Notes: generated by a model from the letters alone, not told the origin. 64,000 nt of DNA from Mesonia algae (GCF_003253545.1 NZ_QKYV01000006.1:186001-250000), one strand, 5' to 3'. Shown: positions 52,299 to 61,474, counted from the first letter of the stretch. Numbers and translations: made by a program.

Positions 52299-53903
52299 TT
52301 AGTATCGAACTTTATCAAGTTCTATAGATTTTTCTGAGGTTTTTCTTTTATAATTTCCGCCAAGATACTCACATTTTTGTAAAGAACGAACTCCCTCAAA
52401 AGGAACTTTTACTTTGTGATATTCATACGAGTCGGCCAATGTTTTTGTAAAATCTTGATCTCCAAGATTTACGTTTACATCATCCATAGTAAATTGACAA
52501 GGATGCTCGTATCCACAAGCGTGAGTAATTTCAATAAACTCTTTACGGAAATTTCTAAAGTACATATTAGTTCTCACCGCTTTATCATCTACATTAATTC
52601 CGCGTTGTAACCATTTGTTTTGAGTTGCTATTCCGGTTGGACAAGTATTGGTATGACAAGATTGGGCTTGTATACACCCTATACTCATCATCGCTTCTCG
52701 AGCTACATTAATTACGTCTGCTCCCATAGAGAAAGCCATAGCAGCTTGTGAAGGAAAACCTAATTTACCGCTACCTATAAAAACAATTTGTTCAGTTAAA
52801 TCATAAGTTTTAAAAATCTTATATATTTTTTGAAAACCATATGTCCAAGGGACAGCCACATGATCGGCGAAACTCGGAGGAGCAGCACCAGTACCACCTT
52901 CGCCACCATCTATAGAAATAAAATCAGGTCCGCGATTAGTATCTTTCATCTTCTTTGCTAATTCTTGCCACTGTTGTGTTTTCCCAATGGCAGCTTTAAC
53001 TCCTACAGGAAGACCGGTTTTATCTGCAATCTCTTCTATAAAATTAATCATCTCATCTATACCATCAAACGCAGTATGATAAGGAGGTGAAATAACATCT
53101 TTACCCATGGGTACGTGACGAATCTTTGAAATTTCTTCAGTAATTTTAGAAGCAGGAAGAACACCTCCTTTTCCTGGTTTCGCACCTTGCGAAAGTTTAA
53201 CTTCAATAGCTTTAAGGGTGGGAGTTTCTTCGACTAATTTAATTAGTTTTTCTATAGAAAAACTTCCATCGTCATTACGCATTCCAAAGTAACCTGTACC
53301 TATTTGTAGGATTAAATCTCCACCATTCTTATGATAGGAAGAAATACCACCTTCTCCAGTATTATGATAGGCATTGGCTAGTTTGGCTCCTTTATTTAGA
53401 GATGCAATTGCTCTGGCAGAAAGACTACCAAAACTCATAGCAGAAACATTAATAACCGAAGCCGGACGATAAGGTTTTCTTCTTTTGTGGTGTAAGCCCA
53501 TTACTTTTGCACAGGGCAAAAAATAAGGGTCGTTAATATTAGGGTGGTTAACTCCCATCTTATATGGAGTCATTGCATTATTAATAAAAATATAATTATT
53601 TTGATAAATATCTCTATCGGTACCAAAGCCTTCGTAGTTGTTTTGGTTTTTTGCCGATGCATAAACCCAGCCTCGTTGTATTCTGTCAAAAGGTAATTCT
53701 TCTCTATTATTAGCGACAATGTACTGCCTCAATTCGGGTCCTATACTCTCTAACATATATCGAAAATGTCCTACTACGGGAAAATTTCGTGTAATTATAT
53801 GTTTTTTATTAAAAAAAATATCTCTTATAGCAATTACTACAATAGCAATGATAACCCATTGCCACCAGGTTATTCTAGCTAAAAAATCCAATACGGTATT
53901 CAT
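52299..53903 (-). CDS. FMN-binding glutamate-synthase-like protein
   Basis: 534 residues. An N-terminal membrane segment (12-29) is followed by a domain like the FMN/3Fe-4S region of glutamate synthase large subunit. Landmarks: INVSAMSFGSLSARAI near 149-164 (FMN), EVKLSQGAKPGKGGVLP near 236-252, SIDGGEGGTGAAP near 327-339 and a cysteine cluster IGCIQAQSCHTNTCPTG near 408-424 that would bind an Fe-S cluster. The glutaminase half and the GltD partner are absent here. Stand-alone forms may act as membrane-associated oxidoreductases with unknown electron donors; assigning glutamate synthesis is not justified. Confidence 0.88.
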   Translation of the reverse strand: MNTVLDFLARITWWQWVIIAIVVIAIRDIFFNKKHIITRNFPVVGHFRYMLESIGPELRQYIVANNREELPFDRIQRGWVYASAKNQNNYEGFGTDRDIYQNNYIFINNAMTPYKMGVNHPNINDPYFLPCAKVMGLHHKRRKPYRPASVINVSAMSFGSLSARAIASLNKGAKLANAYHNTGEGGISSYHKNGGDLILQIGTGYFGMRNDDGSFSIEKLIKLVEETPTLKAIEVKLSQGAKPGKGGVLPASKITEEISKIRHVPMGKDVISPPYHTAFDGIDEMINFIEEIADKTGLPVGVKAAIGKTQQWQELAKKMKDTNRGPDFISIDGGEGGTGAAPPSFADHVAVPWTYGFQKIYKIFKTYDLTEQIVFIGSGKLGFPSQAAMAFSMGADVINVAREAMMSIGCIQAQSCHTNTCPTGIATQNKWLQRGINVDDKAVRTNMYFRNFRKEFIEITHACGYEHPCQFTMDDVNVNLGDQDFTKTLADSYEYHKVKVPFEGVRSLQKCEYLGGNYKRKTSEKSIELDKVRY

Positions 53904-54069
53904 AAATATTTACATTTCTAAATAAGAGACTAAGGTATTTAAAATATATGTAAAGAAGTAAGGTTTTAACCATTCCTATAGATTTATAATCTATTGTTTA
54001 TAAGTTAAGCCTAAAAGCAGAATATTTTTTTTAATTTTTGGTAAATTCACGCTCTTAAAAGCTATTACT

Positions 54070-56394
54070 TTGGAAAATTACTTAGCCGAACTTAATGATG
54101 CACAACGTGCGCCTGTATTACAAAAAGATGGTCCTATGATTGTCATTGCTGGTGCAGGATCTGGTAAAACGAGAGTGCTTACTTATAGAATTGCATATTT
54201 AATGAGTAAAGGGGTAGATCCTTTTAATATTCTATCTCTAACCTTCACCAATAAAGCGGCTCGTGAGATGAAAAGCCGTATATCAAAAATTGTGGGAAGC
54301 AGTGAGGCCAAAAATTTGTGGATGGGTACGTTCCATTCTATTTTTGCAAAAATTTTACGCTTTGAAGCAGACAAGCTGGGTTACCCTTCTAATTTTACCA
54401 TTTACGATACACAAGATTCCCAGCGCCTTATTTCTGCTATTATAAAAGAGTTGGGTCTAGATAAAGATGTTTATAAATATAAGCAGGTATATTCTAAAAT
54501 CTCTTCCTATAAAAACAGTTTAATTACTGTTAAGGCTTATTTTCAAAATGGTGAATTACAAGAGGCAGATGCTATGGCGAAAAGACCTCGTTTGGGAGAA
54601 ATTTACCAACATTATGTAGATAGATGTTTTAAAGCGGGAGCTATGGATTTTGATGACTTACTCCTTAAAACCAATGAGCTTATTACTCGTTTTCCCGAAG
54701 TTTTAGCCAAGTACCAAAATAGATTTAGGTACATTTTGGTAGATGAGTACCAAGATACTAACCACTCGCAATATCTAATTGTACGTGCTTTGAGTGATAA
54801 ATTTCAAAATATATGTGTAGTAGGAGATGATGCTCAAAGTATTTACGCTTTTCGCGGAGCCAATATCAATAACATTCTCAATTTTCAGCGAGATTATGAT
54901 AATGTAGAAATGTACAGGTTAGAGCAAAATTATCGCTCTACCAAAAATATAGTTGAAGCCGCCAATTCTATCATTGATAAAAACAAAACAAAATTAGAGA
55001 AGGTGGTATGGACAGCCAATGATGAAGGACCTAAAATCATCGTGAATCGTCTATTAACCGATGGGGAAGAAGGACGTTATGTAGCAAGTTCTATTTTTGA
55101 AAATAGAATGGAACACCAAATGAAAAATGGTGATTTTGCTATTTTATATAGAACTAATGCACAAAGTAGAGCCATGGAGGATGCTTTACGGAAAAGAGAT
55201 ATTCCTTATCGAATTTTTGGAGGCCTTTCTTTTTACCAACGTAAAGAAATTAAAGACGTCTTGTCCTATTTACGTTTACTGGTTAATCCCAAAGATGAGG
55301 AGGCATTAAAACGTGTCATCAATTACCCAGCAAGAGGGATTGGTGCCACCACGATGGATAAATTGGTTTTAGCAGCTAATCATTATAAGCGTTCTATATT
55401 CGAAGTGATAGATAATATCTCTAAAATAGACCTTAAAATTAACAGCGGAACGAGAAACAAGCTTACCAATTTTGCTAATATGATCAAGAGTTTTCAGGTC
55501 ATGGCGCAAAAAGAAGACGCTTTTAGTGTAGCTGAAGCTATAGCAAAAAAAACAGGGTTAATTCAAGAACTTAAAAAAGACGGAACGCCAGAGGGAATAG
55601 CTCGTATAGAAAATATTGAAGAGCTCCTTAACGGAATAAAAGATTTTGTTGAAGAACAAAAAGAGCTTGCTGATGCTGAAGGTTCTTTAGCCGAATTCTT
55701 AGAGGATGTAGCCCTTGCTACCGATATGGATAAGGCAACCGAAGATGAAGATAGAGTAGCACTAATGACCATACATTTAGCAAAAGGTTTAGAGTATCCT
55801 TATGTTTATATAGTAGGTTTAGAAGAAGATTTATTTCCTTCGGGGATGAGTATGAATACTAGATCTGAGCTAGAGGAGGAGAGAAGACTTTTTTATGTAG
55901 CCTTAACCAGAGCCGAAAAGAAAGCTTATTTAACTTACACTCAGTCTCGATACCGTTGGGGAAAACTTATAGATGCTGAGCCTAGCCGTTTTATAGAGGA
56001 AATTGACGATCAGTATAAAGAATACATGATTCCTCAAGATGATTATAAATATAAGCCTCTTATAGATTCCGATGTCTTTGGGGAGGTAGATAAGAGTAGA
56101 TTAAGACAAACTAAACCTAAAAAAGGAACACCTCCTTTAGCTCATAAACCTAGTGAAGAGCAATTAAGGAAGTTAAGAAAATTACGCCCCGAGAGCAGTG
56201 CTAATTCCGCGAAAGCGTCATCTGAAGCCTTGAAATTAGAAACTGGACAAATGGTGGAACATATGCGTTTTGGAAAAGGAACCATTATTGGAATAGAGGG
56301 AGTAGGCCAAGATAAGAAAGCAGAAATCGATTTTGAAAATGGAGGATTAAAAAAATTGTTATTGAGATTTGCTAAATTAAAATTACTCTCTTAA
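54070..56394 (+). CDS. uvrD: UvrD/PcrA-type DNA helicase
   Basis: Superfamily 1A 3'-5' helicase for mismatch or excision repair and for clearing replication blocks. The 774 residues start at TTG 54070 (MENYLAELNDAQRAPVL, the standard start of this family; no ATG fits). Motifs: Walker A AGAGSGKT at 27-34, DEYQDTN near 225-231, VGDDAQSIYAFRGA near 250-263, QNYRSTKNI near 287-295, TIHLAKGLEYPYV near 565-577 and VALTRAEK near 610-617. The last 50 residues form a tudor-like C-terminal domain as in PcrA (EHMRFGKGTI, then IDFENGGLKKLLL). Gene starts on TTG are rare but fit here. Confidence 0.95.
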   Translation: MENYLAELNDAQRAPVLQKDGPMIVIAGAGSGKTRVLTYRIAYLMSKGVDPFNILSLTFTNKAAREMKSRISKIVGSSEAKNLWMGTFHSIFAKILRFEADKLGYPSNFTIYDTQDSQRLISAIIKELGLDKDVYKYKQVYSKISSYKNSLITVKAYFQNGELQEADAMAKRPRLGEIYQHYVDRCFKAGAMDFDDLLLKTNELITRFPEVLAKYQNRFRYILVDEYQDTNHSQYLIVRALSDKFQNICVVGDDAQSIYAFRGANINNILNFQRDYDNVEMYRLEQNYRSTKNIVEAANSIIDKNKTKLEKVVWTANDEGPKIIVNRLLTDGEEGRYVASSIFENRMEHQMKNGDFAILYRTNAQSRAMEDALRKRDIPYRIFGGLSFYQRKEIKDVLSYLRLLVNPKDEEALKRVINYPARGIGATTMDKLVLAANHYKRSIFEVIDNISKIDLKINSGTRNKLTNFANMIKSFQVMAQKEDAFSVAEAIAKKTGLIQELKKDGTPEGIARIENIEELLNGIKDFVEEQKELADAEGSLAEFLEDVALATDMDKATEDEDRVALMTIHLAKGLEYPYVYIVGLEEDLFPSGMSMNTRSELEEERRLFYVALTRAEKKAYLTYTQSRYRWGKLIDAEPSRFIEEIDDQYKEYMIPQDDYKYKPLIDSDVFGEVDKSRLRQTKPKKGTPPLAHKPSEEQLRKLRKLRPESSANSAKASSEALKLETGQMVEHMRFGKGTIIGIEGVGQDKKAEIDFENGGLKKLLLRFAKLKLLS

Positions 56395-56450
56395 AGTTTT
56401 TTAAAATATACGTTTTACTAGTACCGACTTGTTTATCTTTAAAATAAAAA

Positions 56451-56660
56451 ATGATTAAAGAGGGTTCTAAAGTCAGTTGGAAATGGGGCAATGGTGAAGC
56501 TCAAGGAAAAGTTATAGAGACTTATACTAAAGAGGTTACTAAAACCATAAAAGGATCAGAAATCACTAGAAAAGGGGAGAAAGGTAATAAAGCGATTTTA
56601 ATAGAACAAGATGACGGGAGTAAAGTTTTGAAGCTAGAAAGTGAAGTCGTTAAAGCTTAA
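56451..56660 (+). CDS. DUF2945 small protein (tudor-like)
   Basis: 69 residues with the family pattern KEGSKVSWKWGNGEAQGKVIE at 3-23, KGSEITRKGEKGNKAILIEQDDGSKVLKLESEV further on. DUF2945 proteins (also called hypervirulence-associated TUDOR domain) are small beta-barrel proteins of unknown function that occur widely. It has an ATG 57 bp after uvrD and lies 62 bp before the Sua5/YciO gene on the same strand. Confidence 0.85.
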   Translation: MIKEGSKVSWKWGNGEAQGKVIETYTKEVTKTIKGSEITRKGEKGNKAILIEQDDGSKVLKLESEVVKA

Positions 56661-56721
56661 ATAAAAGTGTTTAAAAGCAATTTTTTTTGGTAACTTATGC
56701 TTTCTTAAAAAATCATATTTT

Positions 56722-57339
56722 ATGGCTGAACTAATTAAAATTTACGAGGAAAACCCTTCTCCAAAAGAAATTCAAAAAATAGTAAATGTCCTTAAAAGCG
56801 GCGGACTTATAATTTATCCCACCGATACTGTATATGGATTAGGTTGTGATATAACTAATAATACTGCTTTAGAAAAAATAGCTCAGATAAAAGGAGTGAA
56901 ATTAGAAAAGGCTAATTTTTCTTTTATCGTTGAAGATTTAAGCAATTTATCTGAATATGCGAGCATCAACAATCAAAATTTTAAAATATTAAAACGTAAC
57001 CTTCCCGGACCTTATACCTTTATTTTACCAGGAAGCAATAATTTACCATCGGTTTTTAAAAAGAAAAAAACGGTTGGAATAAGAGTGCCTAATAACAACA
57101 TTAGTAAAGCTTTGGTAACTGCTTTAGGAAATCCTATTGTATCTACATCTATCAAAGATGATGATGAGGTATTGGAATACACTACAGACCCTGAACTTAT
57201 TGTTGAAAAATGGGGGAAATTAGTTGACGTAGTTATAGATGGTGGGTATGGAGATAATGTAGCTTCTACTATTATTGATCTCACCAATGGTGATCCAGAA
57301 GTTATTAGAGAAGGAAAAGGAGACTTATCCATATTTTAA
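56722..57339 (+). CDS. L-threonylcarbamoyladenylate synthase-like protein (Sua5/YciO/YrdC)
   Basis: YrdC-fold enzyme. The 205 residues have the family pattern GGLIIYPTDTVYGLGCDI near 28-45, IAQIKGVKLEKANFSFIVEDL near 53-73 and GIRVPNN near 118-124. In the Sua5 branch it makes threonylcarbamoyl-AMP for t6A modification of tRNA; the length is that of YciO/TsaC-like forms without the C-terminal Sua5 domain. The motif K-R that marks a bona fide TsaC is altered (KGVKLEK), so this may belong to the less understood YciO branch. Confidence 0.87.
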   Translation: MAELIKIYEENPSPKEIQKIVNVLKSGGLIIYPTDTVYGLGCDITNNTALEKIAQIKGVKLEKANFSFIVEDLSNLSEYASINNQNFKILKRNLPGPYTFILPGSNNLPSVFKKKKTVGIRVPNNNISKALVTALGNPIVSTSIKDDDEVLEYTTDPELIVEKWGKLVDVVIDGGYGDNVASTIIDLTNGDPEVIREGKGDLSIF

Positions 57340-57356
57340 GCCTCTTAAAAATAAAA

Positions 57357-57388
57357 TAAAAGATAACGCTTATAAAGCGTTATCTTTT
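57357..57388. terminator. Hairpin terminator at the end of acs
   Basis: AGATAACGCT (57361-57370) pairs with AGCGTTATCT (57376-57385) around a 5-nt loop, with A and T runs on both sides. It covers the acs stop codon, which lies in the loop region at 57370-57372, and serves both convergent genes. Confidence 0.85.
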
Positions 57389-59277
57389 ATTTCTTGAACT
57401 ACATCTGGATTCAAAAGAGTAGAGATATCACCTAAATTGTCGGTGTCTTTTGATGCAATTTTCCTGAGTATTCTTCTCATTATCTTACCACTTCTTGTTT
57501 TAGGTAAGTTATTTACAAACTGAATTTTATCGGGTTTAGCAATTGCGCCAACTTGCTTGGTAATCTCTGCTAAAATTTCCTTTTTTAGAATATCGGAAGC
57601 TTCTATGTTATCTTGTAAAATTACAAAAGCATATAAAGCATTTCCTTTTATATCGTGCGGAAAACCAACTATAGCACTTTCTGAAACCATTTCGTGCTCA
57701 TTAATAGCATTTTCTATAGGAGCAGTTCCTAAATTGTGACCAGAGACTATGACCACATCATCAACTCTTCCTGTAATTCTATAATTTGCTGTTGCATCAC
57801 GGTATGCACCGTCTCCAGTAAAATACATATTTTTATATGCTGAAAAATAGGTGTTTTTATAACGTTCGTGGTCATTCCAAATAGTTCTTGCCATTGCGGG
57901 CCAAGGAGCTTTTATGGCTAACCTTCCGTCAGCTTTTTGCCCGTTAAACTCTATTTCTTCTCCATTTTCATCCATTAAAGCAGGTTGAACTCCCGGTAGA
58001 GGTAAAGTTGCGAAAGCGGGTCTTGTGGCTGTAACTCCTGCCAGAGGAGAAATCATAATAGATCCTGTTTCAGTTTGCCACCAAGTATCTACAATCGGGC
58101 ATTTTGTTTTCCCTATATTATCGTTATACCAATGCCAAGCTTCTTCATTTATTGGTTCTCCTACGCTTCCTAATACTTTTAAAGAACTTAAGTCATGTGC
58201 TTCTACTAAGGAAAGTGGTTTTTTAGCAAGAGCTCTTATAGCGGTAGGTGCCGTGTAGAAATGAGTGATTTTAAACTTTTCAATGATTTCCCAAAACCTT
58301 CCACAGTCAGGATAACTAGGAACGCCTTCAAACATAACCGTTGTAGCTCCAGATGCTAAAGGACCATATATAATATAAGAGTGTCCCGTTATCCAACCAA
58401 TATCTGCCGTGCACCAATAAATGGAATCTTCTTCAGGTTGGAAAACATTTTGAAAACTATAAGCAGTTCCTACCATATAACCTCCAGTAGTATGAACCAT
58501 TCCTTTAGGTTTCCCCGTGGAACCAGATGTATATAATATGAATAAAGGATCTTCTGCATCCATCTCTTCTAGATCACATTCCGCGTAAGCGTCTTGAAGT
58601 TCATCGAACCAAAAAGTATCTCTTCCTTCTTTCATAGGGGTGGAATTGATGGTTCTACGATAAACAATTACATGTTCTATACTTGGAGTATTTTCCAAGG
58701 CTTCATCACATATTTTCTTTAGGTCAATAGACTTTGTACCTCTATAATAGTCATTTGCAGTGATAAGTAGTTTGCATTGAGAATCATTAACTCTATTGGC
58801 AATAGCTTTGCTAGAAAAACCAGCAAAAACTATAGAATGTATAGCTCCTATTCTTGCACAAGCTAACATAGCGATGCTAAGTTCTGGAATCATAGGCATA
58901 TAGATACAAACTCGATCTCCTTTTTTGATGCCTTTACGCTTTAAAACGTTGGCGAAATGACAAACTTTTACTAAAAGTTGTTTGTAGGTAATGGTTCTAG
59001 ATTCTTCATTAGGATCATTGGGTTCCCAAATAATCGCATTTTTATTGGGAGTAGTAGCGGCATGTCTATCTAAACAATTTTCTGTTATGTTTAGTTTTCC
59101 TCCTTTAAACCATTTAATTTTTGGGATGCTAAAATCCCACTCTAACGTAGTGTCCCATTTTCGTTTCCACGAGAAATTATTAGCAACTTCGCTCCAAAAT
59201 TCTTCGGGGTTTTCTACACTTCTTTTGTAGGTCTTTTTATATTCTGCGAAAGATTTTATTTGCAGATCATTTTTCAT
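57370..59277 (-). CDS. acs: Acetyl-CoA synthetase
   Basis: Activates acetate to acetyl-CoA through acetyl-AMP. The 635 residues are of normal length. Motifs are YTSGSTGKPKGMVHTTGGY near 248-266 (adenylation P-loop), WWQTETGS near 398-405, YFTGDGAYRDATANYRITGR near 482-501 and the PKTRSGKIMRR segment near 589-599 with the catalytic Lys that is acetylated in regulated forms. It is a target of sirtuins in other bacteria; a sirtuin gene lies at 21957-22637, though of a class III type. It has no partner gene in the operon. Confidence 0.97.
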   Translation of the reverse strand: MKNDLQIKSFAEYKKTYKRSVENPEEFWSEVANNFSWKRKWDTTLEWDFSIPKIKWFKGGKLNITENCLDRHAATTPNKNAIIWEPNDPNEESRTITYKQLLVKVCHFANVLKRKGIKKGDRVCIYMPMIPELSIAMLACARIGAIHSIVFAGFSSKAIANRVNDSQCKLLITANDYYRGTKSIDLKKICDEALENTPSIEHVIVYRRTINSTPMKEGRDTFWFDELQDAYAECDLEEMDAEDPLFILYTSGSTGKPKGMVHTTGGYMVGTAYSFQNVFQPEEDSIYWCTADIGWITGHSYIIYGPLASGATTVMFEGVPSYPDCGRFWEIIEKFKITHFYTAPTAIRALAKKPLSLVEAHDLSSLKVLGSVGEPINEEAWHWYNDNIGKTKCPIVDTWWQTETGSIMISPLAGVTATRPAFATLPLPGVQPALMDENGEEIEFNGQKADGRLAIKAPWPAMARTIWNDHERYKNTYFSAYKNMYFTGDGAYRDATANYRITGRVDDVVIVSGHNLGTAPIENAINEHEMVSESAIVGFPHDIKGNALYAFVILQDNIEASDILKKEILAEITKQVGAIAKPDKIQFVNNLPKTRSGKIMRRILRKIASKDTDNLGDISTLLNPDVVQEIKDNAL

Positions 59278-59363
59278 AGTTTTCTTAAATTTAGGTTGTT
59301 GATTTGGTATTTCCTAAATTTAAGAATAAGATATTAAGATGTTCTTAAAATATGCCGAAAAGT

Positions 59364-60278
59364 TTAAAATTTTTCACTTTCTGCCCAATTAAGAATTTCT
59401 TTTTCAGTCCATAAAAATGGAAAGAATTTTCTTTGTTGATATTTTGGATGTAAATATTTTTGCCAATTAGAACCTCCTGTAGCTGCTTTTTCTTCTCCTT
59501 TTTTGTTGAGGTAATGCTGAGCAGTATTTAAATGAATCATAGGCCATTTTACATTATACAAATAATCCATATCTCGTAGGCCATTTATTAGTGCATCTGA
59601 AGGATTATCAATTTTTAAGAATTTTTCTGCCAAAGTATTTCCTTTCATCGCTTCTGCTAATTCTATAAAATCATTAAGATATTTATCTTCAAATGCTTTC
59701 AGCGTTAAACTCTTTTTTCCTGTTTTACGATTATGTCCCGCATCTTTCCAATACACTTGGTCAAATAAATCTTCTACAGTAGGAATTTCAGGGAGACGTT
59801 CTTTTCCTTTGCTGTTGATGAGGTTTTCTACGGGAGTACAATAAATTTCTAAAAATCTAAATTGAGCACTTTGAAATCCGCTTGCGGGAGCTAAAGTAGA
59901 TCTAAACGTATTGTAATCATCATAATCCATCCCGTAACGCATTACATCGAAAGAAGTCATTAGCATTTCGGTATATCGGTTTAACCGATTGACTTTATCT
60001 GCTAAAATTTCTTCAGCTAAGTCTTTAGAGGTAATTTGCTTTAACTCATGAATCATAAGTTTTAATACAAGTTCTGTAACTTGATGATACATGATAAAGA
60101 TTTCTTCATCTTCAAAATCTGTTCTTGGCTTTTGTAGAGAAAGCAAAGTATCTACCTGAATGTAATCCCAGTAATTTATAGGTTTAGCTTGTAGCAAACC
60201 TTTTAAATAAGTATCGGGATTCTCTCCTAAGTTTTCGTACTTTTCATCAATCTTGGCAAGAATTTCCTCTCTAGTCAT
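59364..60278 (-). CDS. Tryptophan 2,3-dioxygenase family protein, altered active site
   Basis: 304 residues that align end to end with heme-dependent tryptophan 2,3-dioxygenases (TDO). Present are YWDYIQVDTLL near 36-46, the helix HQVTELVLKLMIHEL at 65-79, PASGFQSAQFR at 131-141 with the substrate-carboxylate Arg 141, the candidate heme-ligand His 249 and TGGS at 267-270. Altered are the distal His that contacts the indole NH (here Glu 56 in EDE in place of HDE) and the ELWxK tryptophan (here ELVLK). Whether it still makes N-formylkynurenine is open. There are no other kynurenine genes in the window. A good -7 box lies 20 bp upstream of its ATG. Confidence 0.88.
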   Translation of the reverse strand: MTREEILAKIDEKYENLGENPDTYLKGLLQAKPINYWDYIQVDTLLSLQKPRTDFEDEEIFIMYHQVTELVLKLMIHELKQITSKDLAEEILADKVNRLNRYTEMLMTSFDVMRYGMDYDDYNTFRSTLAPASGFQSAQFRFLEIYCTPVENLINSKGKERLPEIPTVEDLFDQVYWKDAGHNRKTGKKSLTLKAFEDKYLNDFIELAEAMKGNTLAEKFLKIDNPSDALINGLRDMDYLYNVKWPMIHLNTAQHYLNKKGEEKAATGGSNWQKYLHPKYQQRKFFPFLWTEKEILNWAESEKF

Positions 60279-60298
60279 GGCTATAGATTAGTTTACAA

Positions 60299-60328
60299 CA
60301 AAAATATTAAAATATACGTAGCAACAAA
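60299..60328 (-). promoter_or_regulatory. Promoter of the TDO-like gene
   Basis: On the minus strand TTTG (revcomp of 60325-60328) is followed after 18 bp by TATTTTTG (revcomp of 60299-60306), an exact TAnnTTTG match, 20 bp before the ATG. Confidence 0.6.
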
Positions 60329-60440
60329 TAGTTAATGCTTTTAATTGCTATTCTTTATAATTATATAATAACTCTTCATCAAATTTATTGTTTTAAATAA
60401 ATGAAACTTATTATTTTAGCCATTCAAAAAGTAAACAACC

Positions 60441-61415
60441 ATGGCAGAAGAAAATAAAATAGAAAGAATTAAATGTTTAATTATAGGATCTGGACCTGCA
60501 GGATACACTGCGGCTATTTATGCTGCTAGAGCAGATTTAAAACCTATTATGTACACAGGGATGGAGCCTGGTGGACAGCTAACTACTACTACAGAAGTAG
60601 ATAATTTTCCCGGTTATCCAGAAGGGATTGATGGTCCTACTATGATGGTTCAGCTACAACAACAAGCAGAACGTTTTGGAACACAGGTTCGTATAGGAAT
60701 GGTAACCGAAGTTCAGTTTAGTAAAGAAGTAGGTGGTATCCATAAAGCTTGCATAGATAATAAAACATGGGTTGAAGCTGAATCTGTCGTAATTTCTACG
60801 GGAGCAACCGCTAAATATTTAGGATTACCAAGCGAACAAAAACTACGAGGAGGAGGAGTTTCAGCTTGTGCTGTTTGTGATGGTTTTTTCTATAAAGGAC
60901 AAGATGTAGCTATTGTTGGGGGAGGAGATACCGCCGCAGAAGAAGCAACTTACTTGGCTAACATTTGTAACAAAGTTACGATGCTGGTAAGAAAAGATGA
61001 AATGAGAGCTTCTAAAGCTATGCAGCATCGTGTAACCTCTACTAAAAATATAGATTTGCGTTATAATACAGTAGTAGACGAAGTATTAGGAGATCAAGTA
61101 GTTGATGGTTTGAGAATGATCAATAACGAAACGGGAGAAAAAGAGGAAATCGCCATTACAGGTCTTTTTATAGCCATAGGACACAAACCCAATACCGATG
61201 TTTTTAAAGGACAGTTAGATATGGACGATACAGGTTACCTTATTACTCAAGGTAAATCTACCAAAACTAATATACCGGGTGTTTTTGCTAGCGGAGATGT
61301 TCAAGATAAAGAATATAGACAAGCTGTTACCGCCGCAGGGACAGGTTGTATGGCAGCATTAGATGCAGAACGTTATTTAGCAACTATAGAAAGTGAAGAA
61401 GAAGTTACCGCTTAA
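60441..61415 (+). CDS. trxB: Thioredoxin reductase
   Basis: Reduces thioredoxin with NADPH via FAD and a redox-active disulfide. The 324 residues contain GSGPAGYTAAIYAAR at 16-30 (FAD), the CAVCDG redox site at 143-148, GGGDTAAEEATYL near 159-171 (NADPH) and GDVQDKEYRQAVTAAGTGCMAA near 289-310 (FAD). The ATG gives a conventional N-terminus with a short acidic lead. Monocistronic; a hairpin terminator follows 22 bp after the stop. Confidence 0.97.
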   Translation: MAEENKIERIKCLIIGSGPAGYTAAIYAARADLKPIMYTGMEPGGQLTTTTEVDNFPGYPEGIDGPTMMVQLQQQAERFGTQVRIGMVTEVQFSKEVGGIHKACIDNKTWVEAESVVISTGATAKYLGLPSEQKLRGGGVSACAVCDGFFYKGQDVAIVGGGDTAAEEATYLANICNKVTMLVRKDEMRASKAMQHRVTSTKNIDLRYNTVVDEVLGDQVVDGLRMINNETGEKEEIAITGLFIAIGHKPNTDVFKGQLDMDDTGYLITQGKSTKTNIPGVFASGDVQDKEYRQAVTAAGTGCMAALDAERYLATIESEEEVTA

Positions 61416-61437
61416 ATAATTGAGTTATTATATCGAA

Positions 61438-61474
61438 AAGCCTTGATGTGTTTACATATCAAGGCTTTTTTTTT
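61438..61474 (+). terminator. Terminator of trxB
   Basis: GCCTTGAT (61440-61447) pairs with ATCAAGGC (61458-61465); the loop ends form a few extra pairs and nine T follow. Confidence 0.88.

Noticed and set aside
54058-54072. -7 box overlapping the uvrD TTG start
   Set aside because: TTACTTTG has only a partial match and its last bases form the start codon itself, so a transcript from it could not encode the start.
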